Assembly: GCA_028875655.1 (NCBI GenBank)
Contig: JAPPCX010000085.1
Span: 73,887 to 112,953 of the forward strand
Source: Chloroflexota bacterium
GTDB lineage: Bacteria > Chloroflexota > Dehalococcoidia > Lucifugimonadales > UBA3495
DNA length: 39,067 nt
Direction of reading: 5' to 3'
Part shown: positions 32,429-39,067 of the stretch, in pieces
Numbering within the stretch: the first letter of the stretch is position 1
Layout: each line of letters opens with the position of its first letter
Program-made: the position numbers and the translations under genes
Notes under the pieces: model-generated
Told to the model about the DNA's origin: nothing
What the model saw: the letters and a program-made list of their open reading frames with translations, nothing else
The model's database searches: none

Positions 32429-33795
32429 ATCCGTATCACTCCCACGACGTCACCGTCCGCTTCCTCGATGGAGATTTCGGTTCCGAAGGGGCGGGAAACC
32501 TCCTGTAGCCAGCGAAGGGTTTCGCGGGCCATGGGTTCCTCCGCCAGCACAGGGCGGCCCCGTTGCGGTATAGGACGGCCGAAGCCCATGTCGATGGGGT
32601 GCAGGATGACCTCTTTCAGGTCTCCGCCGGCGTAGTTGCATACCGCGACTACACTCTGCCAGAACACCGGGTCGGCGGCAAAGGCGCGGGTACCGCCGCC
32701 GGAACGGGTGTCCAGGTAGTCGCCGGGCGTGCTGTTGAAGTCCAGGCCGAACCGGCGGTAGGCTTCGTGGGGCAGCCAGAGGACGCTTTCGTTCTGGAAG
32801 ATGAAGTTGCCCAAGCTGTAGAAGATGGGCCGGTTCTTGTAAATCTCAATGCCGCGCAGGAAGTGGGGGCCGTGGCCGACGAAGGCGGCGCAGCCCTGGT
32901 CGATGGCCCAGTGGGCGAAATCCACCAGGAAGTGGGGCGGCGACAGGCGCGAATGGCCGTGGAAGTCGCCGTCGGGTCCGCTCTCGTGGCAGTGGACGCC
33001 ATAGACCTGCCAATCGGACTGCGTCTGCGCGCCGCGGATCCAGTTGCCGATGCCCAGCCGGTCATCTTCGTTCAGGGCAGTGCGGACGGCGAAGGTCTCG
33101 TCCAGGACGAACTTGTGCTCCAGGAACTCAACCTCGGCGCTGTCGTCGGGCGCGCTCTCGACTCCGCGGAAACCGAAGTGGCGCATGAAGGCGTGTTCTT
33201 CCTCATACCCCAGCTCCAGGTTGGCTTTGCGCAAGGCGTCAAATACATCCTGCTGGACGTGGTGGGTGATGTCGTGGCGAAGGGCGTTGACCCCCGGGCG
33301 GCCGGGGAAGTCGGGCCGGCCGGCGCCGGCGCGGGACTGCTCGCTAAAGGTGCTGGTGGCGCTCATCACGGCGACCCTGCCCCGGGGTGAGTCCACGTAA
33401 GCGGCGGCGCGGGCTTCGTCAAGGTTGCGTCCGCCCCCGGCGTGAGGCAGGTCGAATTCCCGGCAATGTTCAAGCGTGGTCAGGAACCCACCCTCGGAGA
33501 AATCGAAGGAGTGGTTGTTGGCCGTGGTCACCGCGTCGATACCCATCCACTTCAACTCATCCAGGTTGCGGGGGTCGGACCGGGTGTAGGTGTTGCGGCT
33601 CCACTGCCAGCTGCTCTCGTAGTCGTGGAAAAGCATTTCCAGGTTGACCAGCGACACGTCGGCGGCGCGGAGGATGTCCACCAACTTGAGGAAACGCGGC
33701 TCCTGGAAAGCCCGCATCCGGCGGGTAATCATGGCATCGCCGCCAACAGCGATGGATATATCGCGGCGCTCGGCATCGTAGATCGTGGTGGTCAT
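32425..33795 (-). CDS. CapA-family (PgsA-type) metallophosphoesterase-like protein
   Basis: Protein of 456 aa with the CapA/PGA_cap fold. Hallmarks are VGGDAMITRR near the N-terminus, VNLEMLF, TTANNHSFDFSEGG and VGHGPHFLRGIEIYKNRPIFYSLGNFIF. In capsule clusters CapA takes part in poly-gamma-glutamate export or release. Here no capBC gene is present, and no signal peptide or membrane anchor is seen. A soluble phosphatase-like role in the surrounding catabolic cluster is therefore more likely. It converges with the VOC pair, the stops overlapping by four bases, and is transcribed in the same direction as the GMC oxidoreductase upstream. Confidence 0.88.
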   Translation of the reverse strand: MTTTIYDAERRDISIAVGGDAMITRRMRAFQEPRFLKLVDILRAADVSLVNLEMLFHDYESSWQWSRNTYTRSDPRNLDELKWMGIDAVTTANNHSFDFSEGGFLTTLEHCREFDLPHAGGGRNLDEARAAAYVDSPRGRVAVMSATSTFSEQSRAGAGRPDFPGRPGVNALRHDITHHVQQDVFDALRKANLELGYEEEHAFMRHFGFRGVESAPDDSAEVEFLEHKFVLDETFAVRTALNEDDRLGIGNWIRGAQTQSDWQVYGVHCHESGPDGDFHGHSRLSPPHFLVDFAHWAIDQGCAAFVGHGPHFLRGIEIYKNRPIFYSLGNFIFQNESVLWLPHEAYRRFGLDFNSTPGDYLDTRSGGGTRAFAADPVFWQSVVAVCNYAGGDLKEVILHPIDMGFGRPIPQRGRPVLAEEPMARETLRWLQEVSRPFGTEISIEEADGDVVGVIRI

Positions 33796-33868
33796 GTCGG
33801 CTCCTTGCGGCGTTGGGACCAGGGTGGGTCAGTTGGAGGGCATTTTAGCAAACATGGAGCGGGGGCGA

Positions 33869-35491
33869 TTACCGGCCGCTCCGTATAAAGTGCGCCACTC
33901 GTTCCGCTGCCATGATCACCGCCGGGTTGATGGGAGCCCGCACCAGGTCGGGCATAATCGACGCGTCAACGATGCGCAACCCGGTCATGCCGCGCACTTT
34001 GCCAAACTGATCGACCACGGCCAGGGGGTCTTCGAGCGGCCCCATTTTGCAGGTGCAGGAAATGTGGGAAAAGGTAGTCGCTTCCCGCAACAGCCACCGG
34101 TCCAAAGCCTCGTTGCTTGCCAGGTCTTCATCACCGGGCTCAATGCGCTTTCCCAGCATTGGGGCCAGTTCGGGACGGTTAGCCAGGTCCAAGGCCAACT
34201 GGACGCCGGATCTCAGCCGCGCCCGGTCGAAGGATTCGGCCAGGTAGTTGTAGCGCATGGCCGGCTGCACCCGGTAGTCCGACGAGGTCAAGGTCAGTTC
34301 TCCATGACTTTCGGGCAGCAGCAGGGCGACCATCATTTCGACGTACCGAATGGCAGTTCCCTCGTCCCCAGCGAGCGGCCCTTGAACCTGGGACGCCGGA
34401 TCGACCCCTTTGATCCGAGGTGAGACCAGGGCGGAAAAGCTGACGCTCAGATCGTTCCTGAAAGGGGAACCGGGAGCGGTCAGGCGCAGCGCGGCGCTCC
34501 CGGCTCCCCGGTTGGAAGGAGACGCCAAACCGTCGCCGACTTCCCAGGTAACGTAAACCTTCGGGTGGTCTTTCAGGTTCCGGCCCACGCCCGGCGTGTC
34601 ATGAACCACCGGGATGCCGAGGGCCTCCAACTGGGCCGCCGGGCCTACGCCGGAGAGCAGCAGCAGGTGGGGCGAGCCGACCGCGCCGGCGCTGAGGACA
34701 ATCTGCTCGGCTGCAACGGTGAAGGTCTCCCCGCCGCTCTGCACCGACAGGCCGACCGCGCGCTTGCCTTGAAAAATTATCCGTCGAACCTGACAATCGG
34801 ACCGCACCGTCAGGTTGAGGCGATGGCGGGCCTGGCCCAGGTAACCCAGGGCCGTGCTGAACCGGACTCCGTTGTGGTTGTTGGACACGCCCGGGCCGAC
34901 CCCGTTGGCGTCGGGATGGTTATGGTCGCGAGTCTCCGGAAAACCCTCGGCGCGGCAGGCGTTGAAGAACGCGAGTTGGGTGGCGTCCCAGGCGGCCGGG
35001 TTGGAATGATGCACGAAGATGGGGCCTTCGGAGCCGTGATAGTCGCCATCCCGGTCGACGTCCGTTTCCAATTTGCGGAAAAAGGGAAGGACGTTTTCGT
35101 AACTCCACTCGTCGTTGCCACGGGCCGCCCAGGCGTCGAAATCCTCGGGAACCCCGCGGTAAAAAGCCGAGGAATTGATGGCGCTGGACCCGCCGGTAAC
35201 TTTGCCTCGCGGCACCAGCATCGGCGGGGCCAGGTTGGTTGCAGTCGCCGTGAACTGCCAGTTATGGGGGCTGGTCGCCAGAGAGACCGGGTGGCCGCTG
35301 GCTGTGCGAGCCGGCGGTGGCGCGGGAGCGGCGGCGAACCCGTACTTCAACTCATCTGGCAGTCGATCGAAGTCCGGGTAATCCGGCCCCGCTTCCAACA
35401 GCAGTACCGAGCAGTGTGGATCTTCCGACAGCCGGGCCGCCAGGACTGAACCGGCAGAGCCGGCCCCCACAATTGCCACATCGTATTTCAT
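33869..35491 (-). CDS. GMC-family FAD oxidoreductase (choline dehydrogenase-like)
   Basis: Flavoenzyme of 540 aa that oxidises alcohols. The FAD dinucleotide motif is GAGSAG at 9-14, and GMC signature regions PRGKVTGGSSAINSSAFYRG and GAVGSPHLLLLSGVG are present. The catalytic His is His476 (FSHISCTCKMG) and the partner Asn is Asn522 (RAPINPAV). The usual HPxGTCRMG is altered to HISCTCKMG. The ATG at 35491 is preferred: it begins MKYDVAIVG, the normal family start, and has AGAGGA upstream. The longer frame would translate through a DNA repeat. It is divergent from the CoA-transferase at 35.6 kb. Confidence 0.92.
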   Translation of the reverse strand: MKYDVAIVGAGSAGSVLAARLSEDPHCSVLLLEAGPDYPDFDRLPDELKYGFAAAPAPPPARTASGHPVSLATSPHNWQFTATATNLAPPMLVPRGKVTGGSSAINSSAFYRGVPEDFDAWAARGNDEWSYENVLPFFRKLETDVDRDGDYHGSEGPIFVHHSNPAAWDATQLAFFNACRAEGFPETRDHNHPDANGVGPGVSNNHNGVRFSTALGYLGQARHRLNLTVRSDCQVRRIIFQGKRAVGLSVQSGGETFTVAAEQIVLSAGAVGSPHLLLLSGVGPAAQLEALGIPVVHDTPGVGRNLKDHPKVYVTWEVGDGLASPSNRGAGSAALRLTAPGSPFRNDLSVSFSALVSPRIKGVDPASQVQGPLAGDEGTAIRYVEMMVALLLPESHGELTLTSSDYRVQPAMRYNYLAESFDRARLRSGVQLALDLANRPELAPMLGKRIEPGDEDLASNEALDRWLLREATTFSHISCTCKMGPLEDPLAVVDQFGKVRGMTGLRIVDASIMPDLVRAPINPAVIMAAERVAHFIRSGR

Positions 35492-35518
35492 GGTAGTAGT
35501 CCTCTGGGAAAACGTCAG

Positions 35519-35550
35519 AATCAGGATTAGCAGGATTATAAGATTTTCGG
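35519..35550. repeat. AGGATTA-type repeat, copy 2
   Basis: Same orientation and pattern as copy 1 at 31472-31505. Its minus strand contains TATAAT (35535-35540), 44 bases upstream of the GMC oxidoreductase ATG. Confidence 0.7.
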
Positions 35551-35607
35551 GACGGCGCCGACAAAGAGCAAAGGCCCATACCAACCACTGCTATCCCGGA
35601 CCGATGC

Positions 35608-35613
35608 TACAAT
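35608..35613 (+). promoter_or_regulatory. -10 box almost touching the CoA-transferase start
   Basis: TACAAT ends nine bases before the ATG at 35623. Transcription would start at or very near the ATG, suggesting a leaderless message. No Shine-Dalgarno sequence is visible. Confidence 0.35.
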
Positions 35614-35622
35614 GCGCGTCTA

Positions 35623-36864
35623 ATGAACATCCCCGGCGAAATCTCGAATACCGAGCCATCCCTGCCGCTGAGCGGTTACCGGGCGTTGGACCTGGCCGGC
35701 CCCATGGGGGTATATTGCGGCAAGCTGATGGCTGACATGGGCGCGGACGTGATCAAGGTCGAACCGCCGGGCGGCGATCCCATGCGGGATGTTGGCCCTT
35801 TCATCGGCGGGCAGCCCGGCCCGGGCCGCAGCCTGTACTGGCTCCACTTCAATACCAACAAGCGCAGCATTACGCTGGACATCAGTACCCCGGAGGGGGC
35901 GGCGACATTGCGCAAACTCGCACTGGCCTCAGACGTGTTGCTGGAGACCGGCCCGCCGGGGTACATGGATTCCCTGGGACCGGGGTACGGGGGCCTGGGA
36001 TACGAGAGCCTGGCGGCAGAGTCGCCGGAGCTGGTGTACGCATCCATTACGCCCTTCGGGCAGACCGGCCCCTACCGGGACTACAAGGCGTCCGACCTGG
36101 TGGGCTTTGCCATGGGCGGGTACATGTACGTCACCGGCTGGCCTGATGCCCCGCCTAACAAGCTATGGGGTTCGCAGGCGTACCATACCGCCTCGAACCG
36201 CGCCTACATCGCCATCCTCCTGGCCCTGTACCACCGCATGATGACAGGGCAGGGTCAGTACATCGACGTGTCCATGCACGAGGCGGTGGCCGCCACCACC
36301 GAGCACGTCAATACGACCTACAACTACACGGGCGAGTCGGCGGTGCGCTGCGGGTTCCGGCACGGCGGGCAGTTCGTCGCAACGTGGCGGTGCAAGGACG
36401 GCTATGCCAGCATCACCACCAACACGCGCGCGGCGTGGGACGACCTGCGGGCCTGGATGGAGCGGGACGGCATGGCCGGCGACCTGATGGACGCGCAGTA
36501 CAACGACCACTTTGTGCTGCGGGGCGAACATTCGGCGCACATCGAGGAACTGGTGCAAGCCTGGGCGCTGCTGCACACCCGGCAGGAGATAACCGAGTTC
36601 GGCCAGTCCAACCACCACCCATGGGGGCCGGCGGCCACGGCTGATGAAATCCTGGGAAACGAGCAGCTATGGGGCCGGGGGTACTTCACTGAGGTCGTAT
36701 CACCAGACGGGCCGTCACTGGTCTATCCGGGCGATCCGTACCGCTTATCCGAGTTCCCGCTGCCGGTACGTCGGGCTGCGCCTGCCCCAGGGGAGGATAA
36801 CGTCGAGGTGTTGTCAGGCATATTGGGTCTGTCTGCGGCAGATGTGGAACGGCTTTCTGTCTGA
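35623..36864 (+). CDS. CaiB/BaiF family III CoA-transferase (single domain)
   Basis: Protein of 413 aa, normal for the family. N-terminal DLAGPMGVYCGKLMADMGADVIKVEPPGGDP and NTNKRSITLD form the CoA-binding Rossmann part. The catalytic acid position carries Glu220 (DVSMHEAV). It probably forms the usual interlocked homodimer with two active sites, unlike the fused proteins. It is followed after 58 bases by a second single-domain CoA-transferase in the same direction; the two could act as one heteromeric enzyme. A REP-like element lies between them. Confidence 0.92.
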   Translation: MNIPGEISNTEPSLPLSGYRALDLAGPMGVYCGKLMADMGADVIKVEPPGGDPMRDVGPFIGGQPGPGRSLYWLHFNTNKRSITLDISTPEGAATLRKLALASDVLLETGPPGYMDSLGPGYGGLGYESLAAESPELVYASITPFGQTGPYRDYKASDLVGFAMGGYMYVTGWPDAPPNKLWGSQAYHTASNRAYIAILLALYHRMMTGQGQYIDVSMHEAVAATTEHVNTTYNYTGESAVRCGFRHGGQFVATWRCKDGYASITTNTRAAWDDLRAWMERDGMAGDLMDAQYNDHFVLRGEHSAHIEELVQAWALLHTRQEITEFGQSNHHPWGPAATADEILGNEQLWGRGYFTEVVSPDGPSLVYPGDPYRLSEFPLPVRRAAPAPGEDNVEVLSGILGLSAADVERLSV

Positions 36865-36875
36865 TGACCGACAGG

Positions 36876-36898
36876 CATCCTTCGACAGGCTCAGGATG
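36876..36898. repeat. REP-like inverted repeat between CoA-transferase genes
   Basis: CATCCT (36876-36881) and AGGATG (36893-36898) flank TCGACAGGCTC. The core CTTCGACAGGCTCAGGATGA resembles a repeat seen in many bacterial genomes. Confidence 0.55.
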
Positions 36899-36922
36899 AG
36901 CGGGCGATAAGGATTAGGTTGT

Positions 36923-38158
36923 ATGGACTTGAATTGCGAGGCGCATCAGAACGGTCTTGCTCTGCGGGGAATACGGGTGCTGGATTTCACCTGGATTCAC
37001 GCCGGGCCATCGGCGACGCGGATCCTCTCCGACCAGGGGGCGGAGGTGATCAAGGTTGAGTCCAACAACGCGCTGTCGGTGATCGGCGGGCCGGCGTCAG
37101 CCACCGCCCGGGGGCTGGGCCAGCGCCACAACTGGAACGCGGGCAAGCTGTCCATTTCCCTGAACATGAAAACGGCGCAGGGTATCGACATCGCCAAACG
37201 GCTGGCAGCGCTGTCGGACGTGGTTGCCGAGAACTTCAGCGGGCGGGTGATGCTGTCGTGGGGCCTGGATTATGATTCCATAAGGGCAATCAACCCCAGC
37301 ATCATCATGCTGAGCATGTCGGGTTTTGGACGCACGGGACCGTGGCGAGACCGGGTCAGCTACGGCCAGACGCTACAGGCCTGGTCGGGGTTCACGCAGT
37401 TGACGGGGTTCCCGGATACCGATCCCAGCGGGCCGGCCAGCGCGTACAGCGACGCCGTGGGCGGCATGGCGGGCGCGCAGGCGGTGCTCCTCGCCCTGAT
37501 GCACCGGGCCAGGACCGGGCGCGGACAGTGGCTGGACGTTTCGCAATTCGAGTCGCTGTCGTCCCTGCTGGAAACGCTGGTGTTGGACATGAGCGTGAAC
37601 GGAGCCGACGCGGTTTCGACTCGCACGGGCAATCGTCCGCCCCACGGAGGCGGCGCGCCCCACGGCGCGTATCGCTGCCGGGGCGAAGACCGGTGGGTGG
37701 CCATCACCGTTTTCACCGATGAAGAATGGGACGCCTTGGTGGAACTTATGGGCAATCCCCAATGGGCTGACGACCCGCGGTTCGCGACTGCCCAGGGAAG
37801 GGAGCGCAACGCCGACGCGCTGGACGCGTTGGTGGAGTCGTGGACCATCGAGCACGCTGCAGAAGAGCTGATGGGACGACTCCAGGCTAAGGGCGTCGCC
37901 GCCGGGGTGGTGCAGACCGGGGAAGATTTGTCGCGCGACCCGCAGTTGAAAGAGCGAGGGTTCTTCCGACGCGTTCCGGACCACCAGGGCGAGCATCGAA
38001 CGATTGAGAGCGCGCCTTACAAACTGTCTCGGACGCCGGGCAGCGTCACCAGGGGCGCGCCGGCTTTCGCGGCGGACATGACCTACGTGCTGCGGGAATT
38101 GCTGGGCATGCCCGACGAAGAGGTTGAGGATTGCGCCATCGCCGGCGCGTTCGACTGA
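36923..38158 (+). CDS. CaiB/BaiF family III CoA-transferase (single domain)
   Basis: Protein of 411 aa. It has the family N-terminus (IRVLDFTWIHAGPSATRIL, GAEVIKVES) and the acid Glu210 at the catalytic position (DVSQFESL). It is paralogous to, but clearly diverged from, the preceding gene. AAGGATTAGG lies upstream of the ATG. Together with the gene before it and the two fused proteins, it brings the window to six CoA-transferase domains in four genes. The downstream MetE-like gene follows after 50 bases. Confidence 0.92.
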   Translation: MDLNCEAHQNGLALRGIRVLDFTWIHAGPSATRILSDQGAEVIKVESNNALSVIGGPASATARGLGQRHNWNAGKLSISLNMKTAQGIDIAKRLAALSDVVAENFSGRVMLSWGLDYDSIRAINPSIIMLSMSGFGRTGPWRDRVSYGQTLQAWSGFTQLTGFPDTDPSGPASAYSDAVGGMAGAQAVLLALMHRARTGRGQWLDVSQFESLSSLLETLVLDMSVNGADAVSTRTGNRPPHGGGAPHGAYRCRGEDRWVAITVFTDEEWDALVELMGNPQWADDPRFATAQGRERNADALDALVESWTIEHAAEELMGRLQAKGVAAGVVQTGEDLSRDPQLKERGFFRRVPDHQGEHRTIESAPYKLSRTPGSVTRGAPAFAADMTYVLRELLGMPDEEVEDCAIAGAFD

Positions 38159-38208
38159 ACGAGTTTATGCTTTCCGCGGGCCATCGCGGCCGGCGTTCCG
38201 GAGGGACT

Positions 38209-39067
38209 ATGATGACCAGCGGCATCCATCTGGTGGGCAGCATCCCGTTGCCCGACGCCGAATCGGTTTTCAGGACCGTGAGCGCCGCGTTGAACCCATA
38301 CCTCCGCCGCATCACCGACGGCGAGACCGGGCGCCGTGGTCGGTGGATCTGGTTCCAGCGGGAGATGCTGCTGGAGCATCCTGACATGGAGGTGGACACC
38401 GACGAACCTCCTTACGCCTTGCACCAGTGGGATGGCCAACTGCTGCGAGAGACGCCATACATCCGGTTCCGGGCCGGAGTTGACCCGGCGGCCGTTGAGT
38501 TTCCCACAGGTTACGCCGAGGCGGCGCTGGAGTCGTTCGACCGGTACGTTCGCCTGCAGGACGAAGGTGTGATAGAATGGGACACGTTGTTCCAGGTGTC
38601 GCTGCCGACGCCCATGGCCACGGCGTATATGTACGTGAGTCCCGGCGCGCGCGACGATTACATCTCCGCATACGAGCGGTCGCTGTTGGACGGGCTGGCG
38701 GAGATTACGGACTCGGTTCCCCACGACAAGTTGTCCATCCAGTGGGACGTGTGCCAGGAAGTCCTGATCTTTGAGGACTACTTTCCGCACCGGCCGGATG
38801 ACTACAAGGCACGGATATTCGCCGAACTGGGCCGCCTGGGAGCCGCCGTGCCGGAGTCGGTGGATTTAGGTTACCACCTGTGCTACGGATCTCCCCGAGA
38901 CGAGCACCTGGTGATGCCAAAGGACATGGGCATCCTGGTAGAGATCGCCAACGGCCTGTCTGCGGAGTTGGAGCGACCGCTGGATTTCATCCACATGCCC
39001 GTGCCGCAGGACAGGAGCGACAGCAGACAGATCAGCGAGTTCGACAGGAAGTGGCTGACGATCTCGT
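38209..39067 (+). CDS. MetE-like (cobalamin-independent methionine synthase fold) protein, partial
   Basis: The frame is open from the ATG at 38209 to the window end with no stop, so at least 286 residues are present and the C-terminus is missing. HLVGSIPLPDAESVF at the start, and LGYHLCYGSP with His223 and Cys225, resemble the zinc-binding region of MetE C-terminal domains. A GAGGG precedes the ATG, and a second ATG follows directly. Stand-alone MetE-like proteins of this type usually act in methyl transfer other than methionine synthesis. The enzyme's substrate is unknown. Confidence 0.75.
   Translation, partial: MMTSGIHLVGSIPLPDAESVFRTVSAALNPYLRRITDGETGRRGRWIWFQREMLLEHPDMEVDTDEPPYALHQWDGQLLRETPYIRFRAGVDPAAVEFPTGYAEAALESFDRYVRLQDEGVIEWDTLFQVSLPTPMATAYMYVSPGARDDYISAYERSLLDGLAEITDSVPHDKLSIQWDVCQEVLIFEDYFPHRPDDYKARIFAELGRLGAAVPESVDLGYHLCYGSPRDEHLVMPKDMGILVEIANGLSAELERPLDFIHMPVPQDRSDSRQISEFDRKWLTIS

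Noticed and set aside
35492-35584. Hydrophobic N-terminal extension of the GMC oxidoreductase resembling a signal sequence
   Set aside because: The stretch is the translation of the AGGATTA-type DNA repeat. The family start MKYDVAIVG with its own ribosome-binding site is at 35491.
1-39067. CRISPR array, rRNA gene, prophage or complete restriction system
   Set aside because: No regularly spaced direct repeats, rRNA sequence, phage structural genes or restriction endonuclease were recognised in the window.

Overview
The window is a GC-rich, densely packed bacterial chromosome segment with short intergenic gaps. Several genes appear to start with TTG or GTG. The gene content points to an uncultured Chloroflexota bacterium of the Dehalococcoidia/SAR202 type: many family III (CaiB/BaiF) CoA-transferases, two monocarboxylate-type MFS transporters, a hydantoinase, a D-2-hydroxyacid dehydrogenase, MmgE/PrpD, paired VOC proteins, and an isolated dnaA. 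This placement is inferred from gene content only. No rRNA gene or other phylogenetic marker was aligned.

Layout. 1-2.6 kb: end of a repeat, then comEC. 2.6-5.3 kb (minus strand): a tightly overlapped run of a GatC-like protein, a HEPN/MNT (HepT/MntA-type) pair, a GatA-like amidase and a 67-residue unknown. 5.4-9.2 kb: a divergent pair of an S9 peptidase and an MFS transporter. 9.2-10.0 kb: a single-chain MNT-HEPN protein. 10-15 kb: a BNR beta-propeller, a D-2-hydroxyacid dehydrogenase, a dihydropyrimidinase/hydantoinase, a GIY-YIG protein and a Phd/VapC toxin-antitoxin pair. 15.2-19.2 kb: a fused double CoA-transferase translationally coupled to a second MFS transporter. 19.2-24.2 kb: a GNAT acetyltransferase, an orphan DNA methyltransferase, dnaA and an NHL-repeat protein. 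24.3-24.4 kb: tRNA-Ala(CGC) and tRNA-Arg(CCT).

24.5-39 kb is an acyl-CoA catabolic neighbourhood. It holds a DUF35 zinc-ribbon/OB protein with a thiolase-like partner, a two-subunit ThDP decarboxylase, a second fused double CoA-transferase, an MmgE/PrpD protein, two VOC proteins, a CapA-type phosphoesterase, a GMC oxidoreductase, two single-domain CoA-transferases and the start of a MetE-like protein. Together these suggest uptake of organic acids (MFS), CoA activation by CoA transfer (CaiB/BaiF), and later dehydration, aldol/decarboxylase and oxidation steps. The substrates cannot be read from sequence.

The most distinctive features are: (1) the two fused tandem CoA-transferases, each with an acid at the catalytic position in only one half; (2) HEPN/MNT modules in two forms, one inserted into an amidase operon and one fused, with a strong in-frame internal start site; (3) dnaA with an Asp-to-Asn change in its DNA-recognition motif, next to an orphan methyltransferase; (4) several dispersed palindromic repeats, including a repeat pair that places a TATAAT box at nearly the same distance upstream of two unrelated minus-strand genes.
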